Below, piece by piece: positions 7,766-15,900 of a stretch of 40,293 nucleotides of DNA. This stretch comes from Corynebacterium sp. (GTDB taxonomy: Bacteria > Actinomycetota > Actinomycetes > Mycobacteriales > Mycobacteriaceae): the NCBI GenBank assembly GCA_030450335.1, contig JAKDIS010000007.1, positions 1-40,293 on the forward strand, written 5' to 3'. The notes beneath the pieces were generated by a model. It was not told where the DNA came from. It saw nothing but the letters and a program-made list of their open reading frames with translations, and searched no databases. A program made the position numbers and the translations under genes. Each line of letters begins with the position of its first letter. Position 1 is the stretch's first letter.

Positions 7766-8416
7766 TCATCCTCCCCCGAGAAGCCCCCGTGAGCGGGCCT
7801 CGGCCACCGCGGCGGTCCGATTCTCGACACCCAACTTCTGATAAATATGTATCAGATGCGTCTTCACCGTGGCCAATGAGATCACGAAGCGCGAGGACAG
7901 CTCCCGGTTGCTCGCCCCCGTCGCCAACCCCGCCAGGATCTCCAGCTCCCGCTGCGACAACGCCTCCCCCGACCCGCCGGACGTGGTGGCCCGGCTGACC
8001 TGCTCGGCCAGACGGGCGGCGATCTCCGGGGGAAGCGTCCGGCGTCCGGCGGCGGTGTCGAGGACGGCCCGGTGCAGGACCTCCTCCGGGGCGTCCTTGA
8101 GCAGGTAGCCCAACGCCCCGGCCTGCAAGGCGTCCATGATGTGGTGTCCGGTGTCATAGGTGGTGAGCACCAGGACCGGCGGGCCGCCGGCGGCGGTGTT
8201 GCGCCGGGTGGCCTCGATACCGTCCACCCCGGGCATCTGGATGTCGACGACCAGGACGTCCGGGACGGGGTCGAGCTCACCCACCTGCGCGACGTCGGCA
8301 CCGTCGGACCCCTCGGCGATGACACGGACGTCATCGAAGGCGTCCAGGATCGCGCGCAGCCCGGCGCGCACCACCGGGTGGTCGTCGACGAGCATCACTG
8401 TGACGTTTCCGCTCAC
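7766..8416 (-). CDS. NarL/LuxR-type response regulator (ChrA-like)
   Basis: A 216-residue regulator. The receiver domain has the acid pair D11/D12, the phospho-acceptor D58 (VVDIQMPG), LTTYD and the LKDAPEE lysine. The C-terminal LuxR helix-turn-helix runs from LSQRELEIL to TVKTHLIHIYQKLG. It starts at GTG 8416, overlapping the kinase stop by 4 bp (GTGA). It is probably phosphorylated by the adjoining kinase. The divergent MacB/HrtB-type exporter and the arrangement resemble the haem-responsive ChrSA-HrtBA modules of corynebacteria, so ChrA-like is my inference; a different inducer is possible. It is separated from sdhC by 92 bp on the same strand. Confidence 0.9.
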   Translation of the reverse strand: MSGNVTVMLVDDHPVVRAGLRAILDAFDDVRVIAEGSDGADVAQVGELDPVPDVLVVDIQMPGVDGIEATRRNTAAGGPPVLVLTTYDTGHHIMDALQAGALGYLLKDAPEEVLHRAVLDTAAGRRTLPPEIAARLAEQVSRATTSGGSGEALSQRELEILAGLATGASNRELSSRFVISLATVKTHLIHIYQKLGVENRTAAVAEARSRGLLGGG

Positions 8417-9723
8417 CGGCCCGCCTCCACGTCTGGCAACTCGCTTGGCAGGTCGGCGGCCAGGTCGGCGGGCAGGTCGGCACACACCCGGGTGCCCTCC
8501 CCCGGCGCCGCAGTCACCTGGAGACGACCGCCCAGGTCGGCGGCACGGAGACGCATGCCCACCAGGCCGAAGCCACCGTCCTGCGGTGGGCGCGTCGCGT
8601 CCTCAGACTCCGGCGCATCCGGCGCCTCGGCCCAGCCGCACCCGTCGTCCTGCACGCTCAGGGTGAGCCGGCCACCGGCGCGGCCCAACTCGACGCGCAC
8701 CCGCGTGGCGTCGGCGTGACGGACCACGTTGGTCAGCGACTCGCGCACGATGTGCACCACCGCGTCCTGCACCGCAGAGGACAGCCCCGCGGCCGACCCG
8801 AACTCCTCGGGCACCACGAGATCGACGTCGAGGAGATCGCCGAGGGCGCGTTGACGTGCGACGACGTCGTCGACGATGCGGCGCAGCACCGTGGCTGTGT
8901 CGTGTACCCGCCCGCCGGCGGCGAGGTCGCGGATCAGGTTGCGCGCCTCCCCGAGGTTGTCGGCGGCGGTGTCCTCGATCAGCGACAACTGCCCGAGCGC
9001 GTCCTGCGTCCGGTCCTGACGCACCGCCGTCGACGCCGCGCGCGAGAGCAGCACCACCGCGTTGAAGCCCTGGGCGAGCGTGTCGTGGATGTCCCGGGAG
9101 ATCCGCTCGCGCTCCTCCAGGCGTCCGGTGTTCTTCTCCGTGGCCAGCAGACGGTCGCGGGTGGCGTGCAGTTCCCGCACCGTGGCCAGCTGCCGCTCCG
9201 CCTCCGCCGCCAGCAACCGGTAGGTGCGGTAGGCGCCGGCGGCGAACAGCACGCCGATGCCCGGACCGACCGCGGCGGCCACTCCCCCGCCCTGCCCGGT
9301 CAGCATCGGCACGAACGCACCGACCGCCCACGCCGCCGTCAGCACCGCCACCTGCACAGTTACCTGCACCGTGCGGTGGCCTGCGGGGCGCCCGTCGAGC
9401 ACGGCGAGGATCAGGAACGCCAACGGGAACAGCAGCCACACCGCATGGTGGCTCAGCGCCGTCGCCGCCGTCCACGCCACCAGCAGGACCGCCAGCCACC
9501 ACGGTGACCACCGGCGCGGAAGCGCCGTCACCGTGCCCGCCGCGTACACCGCCACGAGCAGCAGGATCACCACCACCGCCGCACAGCCGCGCAACGTCGG
9601 CGCGCCGGAGACCACGTCGACGACCACGCGCACCAGCGCGAACAACGCCAGGGCGACGATGACCACGTGGAGCGTCACACGCAGGGTACCGAGGATCTGC
9701 GGCAGGGAGGTTCGGGGGTTCAC
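8413..9723 (-). CDS. Sensor histidine kinase, HisKA_3 type (ChrS-like)
   Basis: A 436-residue membrane kinase. The N-terminal half has about six hydrophobic segments (residues 15-170) without a large external domain. A helical linker leads to the dimerisation motif ERERISRDIHDTLAQGF with His213 as phospho-acceptor, then a HATPase domain: N-box ESLTNVVRHA, QDDGCGW and GFGLVGMRLRA. Sensors with only membrane helices typically read membrane or haem stress. The GTG start at 9723 (NPRTSLPQIL follows) is preferred; the frame remains open to 9867, but that would cross the divergent promoter and its inverted repeat. It is translationally coupled to the response regulator. Confidence 0.9.
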   Translation of the reverse strand: MNPRTSLPQILGTLRVTLHVVIVALALFALVRVVVDVVSGAPTLRGCAAVVVILLLVAVYAAGTVTALPRRWSPWWLAVLLVAWTAATALSHHAVWLLFPLAFLILAVLDGRPAGHRTVQVTVQVAVLTAAWAVGAFVPMLTGQGGGVAAAVGPGIGVLFAAGAYRTYRLLAAEAERQLATVRELHATRDRLLATEKNTGRLEERERISRDIHDTLAQGFNAVVLLSRAASTAVRQDRTQDALGQLSLIEDTAADNLGEARNLIRDLAAGGRVHDTATVLRRIVDDVVARQRALGDLLDVDLVVPEEFGSAAGLSSAVQDAVVHIVRESLTNVVRHADATRVRVELGRAGGRLTLSVQDDGCGWAEAPDAPESEDATRPPQDGGFGLVGMRLRAADLGGRLQVTAAPGEGTRVCADLPADLAADLPSELPDVEAGR

Positions 9724-9754
9724 GTGTCCCGAGCCTAGGCGAGGCGCCACGGCG

Positions 9755-9806
9755 GGGACATCGACCGATCGGTTGATCCGAAGTTCAGTTCTCCGGTCGA
9801 TGTCCC
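9755..9806. promoter_or_regulatory. Large inverted repeat between the two-component system and the ABC exporter
   Basis: GGGACATCGACCG (9755-9767) and CGGTCGATGTCCC (9794-9806) are perfect 13-bp inverted arms with centres 39 bp apart, close to four helical turns. The left arm overlaps a second palindrome, ACCGATCGGT (9764-9773). The block sits centrally in the 146-bp divergent intergenic region. It is a strong candidate operator for the response regulator, possibly controlling both directions. Confidence 0.6.
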
Positions 9807-9869
9807 GCACCCCGCCGCCGGGCGACGATGAGCACATCGACTCCACCCCACAACCACAGGAGGACACCC

Positions 9870-10892
9870 ATGTACCTGGGCCTCAGAGACATCGCCGCGG
9901 CACGGGGCCGCTTCTCGTTGATCACCTCGGTCGTCGCCCTGATCACGCTGCTGCTGGTCATGCTCACCGGGCTGACCGGAGGGCTGGCCGACCAGAACAC
10001 CTCCGCGCTCAAGGCCCTGGGCCCGGACCGGTTCGTGTTCGGCGGCGAGGTGTCGTTCACCTCCTCCAGCATCACTCCACAGGACGAGAAGGCCTGGCAG
10101 GACGCCCTCGGCGCCTCCTCGGTGGTGCCCTTGGGTGTGGCCTCCACCCGCCTGCAGGTCCCCGGCGACGGGCAGGACGCCCTGGCGTCCGTCACGCTGA
10201 TGGGCCTGCCGTCCGGCACGGCCGTGCCCGGCGGCGAGGTGCCCGCCCGCGGCGTCCTGCTGCCCGACGCGCTCGGCGGCACGGCCGACACCGTGCACCT
10301 GAACCACCAGCCCGTCGCCTGGGCCGACATGGACACCTGGGCGCGGATGACCGGGGCGGACGGGCCGTCCTCCCCCACCGTCCTGATGGTCAGCGGTGAC
10401 GGACCGGGCGGCGCAGTGGACGATGACCGGTTCGACGCCGTCGCCGAGGCCACCGGCACCACCGCCGTCGGCGTAGAGGACTCCTTCGCCGGACTGCCCG
10501 CCTACCAGTCCGAACGCGGCTCTCTGCTCGCCATCCAGGGGCTGCTCTACGGCATCTCCGCGCTGGTCGTCGTCGCCTTCCTCAGCGTGTGGACGATCCA
10601 GCGCACCCGCGACATCGCCGTGCTGCGCGCCCTCGGGGCGTCCACCGGCTACGTGGTCGCCGATGCCGCGGTGCAGGCCGCGGTGATCCTCGCCGTCGGC
10701 GTGATCGGCGGCGCCGCACTCGGCGGGGTCCTCGGCGCCCTCGCCGCCGGGACGGTGCCCTTCGCCGTGTCGGCCGCGACCTTCCTCCTCCCACCCGTCG
10801 GCGTGTTCGTGCTCGGCATGGGCGGCGCCCTCGTCGCCATGCGCCGGGTGTCCACCGTCGACCCCCACCTCGCACTAGGAGCATCAGCATGA
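9870..10892 (+). CDS. ABC transporter permease, FtsX/MacB type (HrtB-like)
   Basis: A 340-residue permease. Seen: the N-terminal signature MYLGLRDIAAARGRF followed by a transmembrane helix, an extracytoplasmic domain of about 190 residues, then three more helices and the FtsX-type core (about 230-335) with IQRTRDIAVLRALGAS. This 4-helix plan is the MacB/HrtB class of exporters, which push hydrophobic substrates out of the membrane rather than transport through it. The AGGAGG ribosome site lies 6 nt upstream of the ATG. It overlaps the ATPase gene by 4 bp (ATGA). With the divergent ChrSA-like regulators, haem export is the best guess, but peptides or antibiotics are possible. Confidence 0.88.
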   Translation: MYLGLRDIAAARGRFSLITSVVALITLLLVMLTGLTGGLADQNTSALKALGPDRFVFGGEVSFTSSSITPQDEKAWQDALGASSVVPLGVASTRLQVPGDGQDALASVTLMGLPSGTAVPGGEVPARGVLLPDALGGTADTVHLNHQPVAWADMDTWARMTGADGPSSPTVLMVSGDGPGGAVDDDRFDAVAEATGTTAVGVEDSFAGLPAYQSERGSLLAIQGLLYGISALVVVAFLSVWTIQRTRDIAVLRALGASTGYVVADAAVQAAVILAVGVIGGAALGGVLGALAAGTVPFAVSAATFLLPPVGVFVLGMGGALVAMRRVSTVDPHLALGASA

Positions 10893-11560
10893 CAACCAGC
10901 ACCAGCAGCAGCACCGAAACGATCACCGACACCTTCCGCATGCAGGACATCTGCCTGACCTACCCGGACGGCGGGTCCACCGTGACCGCCCTGGACCACG
11001 TGAGCCTCGACGTGCACCCCGGCGAACTCGTCGCCGTGGTCGGCGAGTCCGGCTCCGGCAAGTCCACGCTGCTCTCCGTCGCCGCCGGGCTGACCACCCC
11101 GGACTCCGGGACGGTGTCCACGACCGGCACCACCTCCGTGGTCTTCCAGTCCCCCAACCTGCTGGACGCCCTGGACGTGCGCGAACAGCTGCTGGTCACC
11201 GACCACATCGCCGGACGGCGCATCACCGCCGCACGTCGACGCCGTGCCGACAAGCTGCTGGCCCGCGTGGGGCTGGACGGTTTCGGCGCACGCCGCGTCG
11301 CCCAGCTCTCCGGCGGCCAGCGCCAGCGGGTGAACATCGCCCGGGCGCTGATGCCCGGGCCCAGCCTGCTGCTCGCCGACGAACCGACGTCCGCCCTGGA
11401 CGAGCGGCTGTCGCACCAGGTCGTGGACCTGCTGCGCGAACTGACCGACGAGCACTCGCTGGCCACCGTGCTGGTCACCCACGACCGCAACCAGCTCGAC
11501 CGGGCCGACCGGGTGGCCCAGATGCACGACGGACGGCTGTCGCAGGAGGGACGGCGGTAG
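10889..11560 (+). CDS. ABC transporter ATP-binding protein (HrtA/LolD/MacB type)
   Basis: A 223-residue nucleotide-binding subunit. Walker A is GESGSGKST, the Q-loop is in VVFQSPNLL, the signature is LSGGQRQRVNIARAL, Walker B is LLLADEPTSALDE and the switch histidine is in VLVTHD. Short domains of this kind pair with FtsX/HrtB-type permeases. It starts inside the stop of the permease gene (ATGA), so the two are co-translated. The N-terminus has a Thr/Ser-rich leader of about 18 residues before the domain; a downstream ATG (MQDICLTYPDG) would remove it and cannot be excluded. Confidence 0.92.
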   Translation: MTTSTSSSTETITDTFRMQDICLTYPDGGSTVTALDHVSLDVHPGELVAVVGESGSGKSTLLSVAAGLTTPDSGTVSTTGTTSVVFQSPNLLDALDVREQLLVTDHIAGRRITAARRRRADKLLARVGLDGFGARRVAQLSGGQRQRVNIARALMPGPSLLLADEPTSALDERLSHQVVDLLRELTDEHSLATVLVTHDRNQLDRADRVAQMHDGRLSQEGRR

Positions 11561-11608
11561 CATCGGGGTTCCTGCGCGCACCCCCTGCGACACGAGAGAA
11601 GGTCCACC

Positions 11609-12166
11609 ATGAGGCCCCTTCGGTACGCGATCAACGTGACCCTCGACGGCTGCTGCCACCACGAGGCCGGGACGCCCCCGGACGAGGAGACCATGGCCTT
11701 CTGGGCCCGCGAGACCGCCCGCGCGGACGCCATGCTCCTCGGACGCACGACCTACCGGATGATGGAGGACGCCTGGCGCAGGCCGCCGGACGGCACCTGG
11801 CCACAGTGGATGGACACCTGGGAGATCCCCTTCGCCGAAGCGATCGACCAGGCCAGGAAACACGTGGTGTCCGCAACGCTGGACCACGTGGACTGGAACG
11901 CCGAACTGCTGCACGGCGACCCGGTGGCGGCGGTACGCAGGCTCAAGGAACAGCCCGGTGACGGGATCCTCCTCAGCGGCGTGACCCTGCCCACCGCGCT
12001 CGTGGCGGCGGGGCTGGTCGACGAGTACGTGTTCGTGGTGCAGCCCGTCCTCGCCGGGCACGGGCCGAGGTTGCTCGACGGTCTACCCGGGCACCTGAGG
12101 CTCACCCCGGTGGCGCGCGAGGAGTTCGCCTCCGGCGCCGTCGCCGCGCACTACCGTCCTGCCTGA
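11609..12166 (+). CDS. Dihydrofolate reductase family protein (RibD C-terminal domain)
   Basis: A 185-residue protein of the RibD-C/DHFR-like fold, which usually binds NADPH. Seen: the N-terminal INVTLDGCCHHE strand-loop, LLGRTTYRMMEDAW, and the C-terminal pattern ILLSGVTLPTALVAAGLVDEYVFVVQPVLAG-G-LL, all typical of this family. Stand-alone members have no settled substrate; it is not a true folate enzyme by sequence. A GAGAAGG ribosome site precedes the ATG, 48 bp after the ABC ATPase gene on the same strand, so it could be read through from that operon. It converges on the GH65 gene with a 32-bp gap. Confidence 0.85.
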   Translation: MRPLRYAINVTLDGCCHHEAGTPPDEETMAFWARETARADAMLLGRTTYRMMEDAWRRPPDGTWPQWMDTWEIPFAEAIDQARKHVVSATLDHVDWNAELLHGDPVAAVRRLKEQPGDGILLSGVTLPTALVAAGLVDEYVFVVQPVLAGHGPRLLDGLPGHLRLTPVAREEFASGAVAAHYRPA

Positions 12167-12198
12167 ACTGCGCAGACTACGCGCAACTCACGCGCGGC

Positions 12199-14874
12199 TC
12201 ACGCGCGCAGCAGCGTCTCCCCGGTGACCGTGACCGGCTCGGGGCCGACCATGGTCTCCTGGCCGCACACCGTGATCGGGCCCACGACCTCGGGATCCTC
12301 GTCGGTGGTGTGCAGGGTGACCTCCCCGTCGGCGACCGTCACCTGGATGATCCGCCCACGCAGGGTGATGCGGTACTCCAGGGCGCCCCACTCCTCGGGC
12401 ACACGCGGGTCGATGCTGTACTGCCCGTAGTTGTCGCGGAAACCACCGAAGCCGTAGACCAGGCAGCTCCACACCCCGCCGCACGAGGCGATGTGCACGC
12501 CGTCGGGGGTGTTGCCGTGCAGGTTGTTGAGGTCGATGAACAGGCCGCGGTGGAAGAAGTCCATCGCCTTGTCGTGCAGGCCCAGCTCGGCGGCCATGAT
12601 CGACTGCACCACCGCCGACAACGAGGAGTCGCCCGTGGTCAGCCGGTCGTAGTAGTCGTAGTCGCGCAGCTTGGTCTCCGCATCGAACTGGGAGCCCTGC
12701 AGGAACAGGGCCAGCACCACGTCCGCCTGCTTGAGGATCTGGTACCGGTAGATCGTCAGCGGGTGGTAGTGCAGCAGCAGCGGACGCTTCGGCCCGACCT
12801 CCGGGTCGTCCAGGCTCCACAGCTGGCGCTGCATGAACTGGTCGTCCTGCGGGTTCACCCCGGTGGTCTCGTTGAAGGGGATGTACATGGCGTTGGCCGC
12901 CTGGTCCCACAGGTCCAGCTCGTCCTCGCTGAGTCCGGTGCGCCGCAGCATGTCACGGTAGGCACCGGGCCGGTCGGAGCGCATCTGGCGCACCACCTCG
13001 GCGGCCACACGCAGGTTGTACTGCGCCATGACATTCGTATACAGGTTGTTGTTCACCACGGTGGTGTACTCGTCGGGGCCGGTCACCGAGTGGATCTCGA
13101 AGCGGGTACCGGAGTTGTTGAAGAACCCCAGCGACATGAAGAACCGGGCCGTGCCGACCAGGATGTGGATGCCCTCGTCCAGCAGGAAGTCGGTGTCACC
13201 GCTGGCGTAGATGTACTTCATCAGCGCGTAGCTCACGTCGGCGTCGATGTGGTACTGCGCAGTACCCGCTGCGTAGTAGGCGCTGGACTCGTGGCCGTTG
13301 ATCGTGCGCCACGGGAACAGGACGCCGTCGTGCGAGAGCTCCAGGGCACGCGCACGCGCGGCGGGGAGCATCTTGTAGCGGAAGCGCATCGCGTTCCGCG
13401 CGAACTGCGGGTTGGTGTACGTCAGGAACGGCATCACGTAGATCTCCGTGTCCCAGAAGTAGTGCCCGCCGTAGCCCGAACCGGTCAGCCCCTTGGCCGG
13501 CACACCCTGGGTCTCCGCCCGCGCCGAGGCCTGGATGAGCTGGTAGATGTTCCAACGCACCGCCTGCTGGAGCTCCGGCTGACCGGGGATACGCACGTCC
13601 GAGCGCTCCCAGAAGTCGGCGAGCCAGTTCTTCTGGTCCTCCTGCAGCCGCTCCAGCCCCACCGCCTTGGCCCGGTTGATCGTGCGCGCACAACGGAACG
13701 CCAGTTCATCGGCGGCGACGTGGCGCGAGGAGTGGTAGGAGATGAACTTCTCCAGCCGCAGCTTCATGCCCTTGCGTCCGGCCATGTGGTAGACGACCCG
13801 GGCGACGTCCTCGCGCAGTTCGGTCTGCACCTCCACCCCGGGGACCGGGTGGTCGCCGGCGTCGTCGGTACCGCTGAGCTGCATCTTGTGGTCCATGCTG
13901 ACCGCCACGGTCATGCCGGAGTGGTTGATGCGGTAGCCCAGCGTGACCCGCTCGTCCTCCGGCTGCGCCTGGTAGGTCGGGATGAAGACCCGCTCCTTGA
14001 ACTGCTCTGCCTTGCGCGGGTCCGCGCCGTCGCCGACTGCCCCGCCACCGGTACCGACCGGCCCGTCGGCGGTGGTGCCGGTGTGGTCGATGACGGTGGA
14101 GTACTCGTCCTCCCCGTCCTGCCGGTTGAGGATCTGCGACGACACCACGACGGCCGCCGGGGCGTCCAGCAGCTCGATCTCGGTGCTGGTCACCATGAGG
14201 TGACGCTCGGTGAAGCTCACCATGCGCTCGTTGGTGACCCGCACCCGCTTGCCGGACGGCGTGCGCCACACGAAGCTGCGGCGCAGCACGCCGTCGCGGA
14301 AGTCCAGGCCGCGCGAGTAGTCCTCGATCTCGTTCTGCGACAGGCGCAACGGCTCGTCGTCGACGTAGATGCGCACCGTCTTGGCATCCGGCACCTGCAC
14401 GATCGCCTGGCCCTCGCGGGCCAGTCCGTAGGCGTCCTCCGCATGGGAGATCGGCCAGGTCTCGTGCACCCCGTTGATGAACGTGCCGTGTTCGTCGGAG
14501 TCTCGGCCCTCCGGCGGGGTGCCGCGCACGCCGAGGTAACCGTTGCTCAGCGCGAAGTGGCTCTCCGTGAGCCCCAGGGACGTGCGCTCGGGACGCTTCT
14601 CGTACCAGCCCCACTCGTCGACGGGGTTGTTCTCGCGGTCGAGCCCGGTGGTGGGGTCGGTGTCGTGGTGGTGCTGGTCGGCGCGGTAGCCCGACGGGAA
14701 CAGGCCCTCACCGTCGATCTCACCGACTGCGCTGGCCGCGCTGGCGCTGTCCGCGGTGTCGATCGGACGGTTGACGACGGATGCCACCCGTCGGCGTTGG
14801 TCGAAGAACCGCTCGAGGGCCGTGTCCGTGCCCCCGTTGGTTCCGCTGCCGTCGGTCGCGTCGTTTCCGCTCAT
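12199..14874 (-). CDS. Glycoside hydrolase family 65 disaccharide phosphorylase
   Basis: An 891-residue protein with the GH65 order: N-terminal beta-sandwich, linker, (alpha/alpha)6 catalytic barrel and small C-terminal beta domain. HYFWDTEIYVMPF and HSVTGPDEYTTVVNNN are seen; Glu602 of VTGPDEY is the expected general acid. The family phosphorolyses alpha-glucosides (maltose, trehalose, kojibiose or nigerose) to beta-glucose 1-phosphate plus a sugar; the exact disaccharide cannot be decided here. The upstream beta-phosphoglucomutase gene supports a phosphorylase rather than a hydrolase. The N-terminus is about 70 residues longer than the core and Ser/Thr/Asp-rich. ATG 14874 has GGAGAC upstream; the frame extends to 14901. 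Confidence 0.93.
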   Translation of the reverse strand: MSGNDATDGSGTNGGTDTALERFFDQRRRVASVVNRPIDTADSASAASAVGEIDGEGLFPSGYRADQHHHDTDPTTGLDRENNPVDEWGWYEKRPERTSLGLTESHFALSNGYLGVRGTPPEGRDSDEHGTFINGVHETWPISHAEDAYGLAREGQAIVQVPDAKTVRIYVDDEPLRLSQNEIEDYSRGLDFRDGVLRRSFVWRTPSGKRVRVTNERMVSFTERHLMVTSTEIELLDAPAAVVVSSQILNRQDGEDEYSTVIDHTGTTADGPVGTGGGAVGDGADPRKAEQFKERVFIPTYQAQPEDERVTLGYRINHSGMTVAVSMDHKMQLSGTDDAGDHPVPGVEVQTELREDVARVVYHMAGRKGMKLRLEKFISYHSSRHVAADELAFRCARTINRAKAVGLERLQEDQKNWLADFWERSDVRIPGQPELQQAVRWNIYQLIQASARAETQGVPAKGLTGSGYGGHYFWDTEIYVMPFLTYTNPQFARNAMRFRYKMLPAARARALELSHDGVLFPWRTINGHESSAYYAAGTAQYHIDADVSYALMKYIYASGDTDFLLDEGIHILVGTARFFMSLGFFNNSGTRFEIHSVTGPDEYTTVVNNNLYTNVMAQYNLRVAAEVVRQMRSDRPGAYRDMLRRTGLSEDELDLWDQAANAMYIPFNETTGVNPQDDQFMQRQLWSLDDPEVGPKRPLLLHYHPLTIYRYQILKQADVVLALFLQGSQFDAETKLRDYDYYDRLTTGDSSLSAVVQSIMAAELGLHDKAMDFFHRGLFIDLNNLHGNTPDGVHIASCGGVWSCLVYGFGGFRDNYGQYSIDPRVPEEWGALEYRITLRGRIIQVTVADGEVTLHTTDEDPEVVGPITVCGQETMVGPEPVTVTGETLLRA

Positions 14875-14918
14875 CGTTGCTTGTCTCCGGTTTCCTTGCA
14901 TGTCAGGTGGTCAGGTGT

Positions 14919-14950
14919 TCAGCGTGGGGTCAGCGTGGGGTCAGCGCAGG
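14919..14950. repeat. Short 11-bp tandem repeat between pgmB and the GH65 gene
   Basis: TCAGCGTGGGG occurs twice in tandem (14919-14929 and 14930-14940), followed by a partial third copy TCAGCGCAGG. It lies in the 77-bp gap just after the pgmB stop. No hairpin or known operator is evident. Confidence 0.5.
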
Positions 14951-14951
14951 A

Positions 14952-15671
14952 TTAACGCGGGACGAGTTCGGCGAGGTCGGACACGACGGTGTCCGCGCCG
15001 GCGTCGAGCAGCGCGGCGCGTCCGGCACCACGGTCGACGCCCACGACGAGGCCGAAGTCCCCGGCGCGTCCCGAGGCTACGCCGGACGTGGCGTCCTCCA
15101 CGACGACGGCGCGCGACGGGTCCACGCCCAGGGAGGACGCGGCGAAGGCGTAGGTGTCGGGCGCGGGCTTGCCGGCCAGGCCCTCCTCCGCGGCGACGTT
15201 GCCGTCGACGATGAGCCCGAAGCGGTCGATCAGCCCGGCGGCGGTGAGGACCTGGCGGGCGTTCTTCGACGAGCTGACGATGGCGATCTGCGGGGCCTCC
15301 GGCGCCGCCAGGGCGTCCAGCAGTGAGACGGACCCGGGGTAGGCGTCGATGCCGCGGTCGAGGGCGCGCAGGAAGTCCTCGTTCTTGCGCAGGCCGAGGC
15401 CGGTGACGCTCTCGTCCGAGGCGGTGGCGGTGTCGTCGTCGCCGAGGGGGAGTTCGATGTCGCGGGAGGCCAGCAGGCTCTGCACCCCCTCCACGCGGGA
15501 GCGTCCGTCCAGGTACCCGTAGTAGTCCTTCTCCGTGTACGGCTCGGCGTCCCGGGCGTCGAGGTACTCGGTGAACATCGTCCTCCACGCCGCGCGGTGG
15601 ATCTCCGCGGTGGGTGTGATGACGCCGTCGAGGTCGAAGAGGACCGCGTCGTAGGTTCTCAGGTCAGGCAT
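14952..15671 (-). CDS. pgmB: Beta-phosphoglucomutase family HAD hydrolase
   Basis: A 239-residue HAD-superfamily protein. The catalytic motif FDLDGVITPTAEIHRAAW gives the nucleophile Asp and the acid/base Asp of the DxDG pair; the IVSSSKN motif, the GKPAPDTY lysine and the VVEDATSGVASG acidic motif follow. The DGVITxTAExH pattern is typical of beta-phosphoglucomutases, which turn beta-glucose 1-phosphate into glucose 6-phosphate. It lies 77 bp upstream of GH65 on the same strand, so the two form a pathway: phosphorolysis, then entry into glycolysis. ATG 15671 is preferred, with GAGGAG about 10 nt upstream; a GTG at 15719 would add 16 unlikely residues. Confidence 0.88.
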   Translation of the reverse strand: MPDLRTYDAVLFDLDGVITPTAEIHRAAWRTMFTEYLDARDAEPYTEKDYYGYLDGRSRVEGVQSLLASRDIELPLGDDDTATASDESVTGLGLRKNEDFLRALDRGIDAYPGSVSLLDALAAPEAPQIAIVSSSKNARQVLTAAGLIDRFGLIVDGNVAAEEGLAGKPAPDTYAFAASSLGVDPSRAVVVEDATSGVASGRAGDFGLVVGVDRGAGRAALLDAGADTVVSDLAELVPR

Positions 15672-15812
15672 CCTGGGCAGACTCCTCGGTGGGTTGGTTG
15701 TGGTGCTCGGCTGGTGCACAGCGTGTACTCGGGTGGCCTATCCTAGTGCCCCCGCGGGCCCACCGCCGGACAACGGTGTGCACCACCCGCGACCTGCGCA
15801 GAGGACGGGAAC

Positions 15813-15858
15813 ACCCCAGGGTGGCTCCCCCTTTCGTGAAGGGGAACCACCCTGGGGT
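15813..15858 (-). terminator. Strong hairpin behind malate synthase
   Basis: A long GC-rich stem pairs 15813-15829 (ACCCCAGGGTGG then TCCCC) with 15841-15858 (GGGGAA then CCACCCTGGGGT), with a loop of about 11 nt. It lies 43 bp after the aceB stop and before pgmB, so it probably insulates pgmB from aceB transcription. The U-tract is weak. Confidence 0.6.
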
Positions 15859-15900
15859 GATCAGGTCAGGCTGTCGCGCCTGTCAGGAGTTTCAGGCCTG

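Noticed and set aside
8160..9511. Long plus- and minus-strand ORFs within the kinase/regulator region
   Set aside because: Arg/Pro/Ala-rich shadow frames caused by high GC; the true kinase and regulator motifs lie in the chosen frames.
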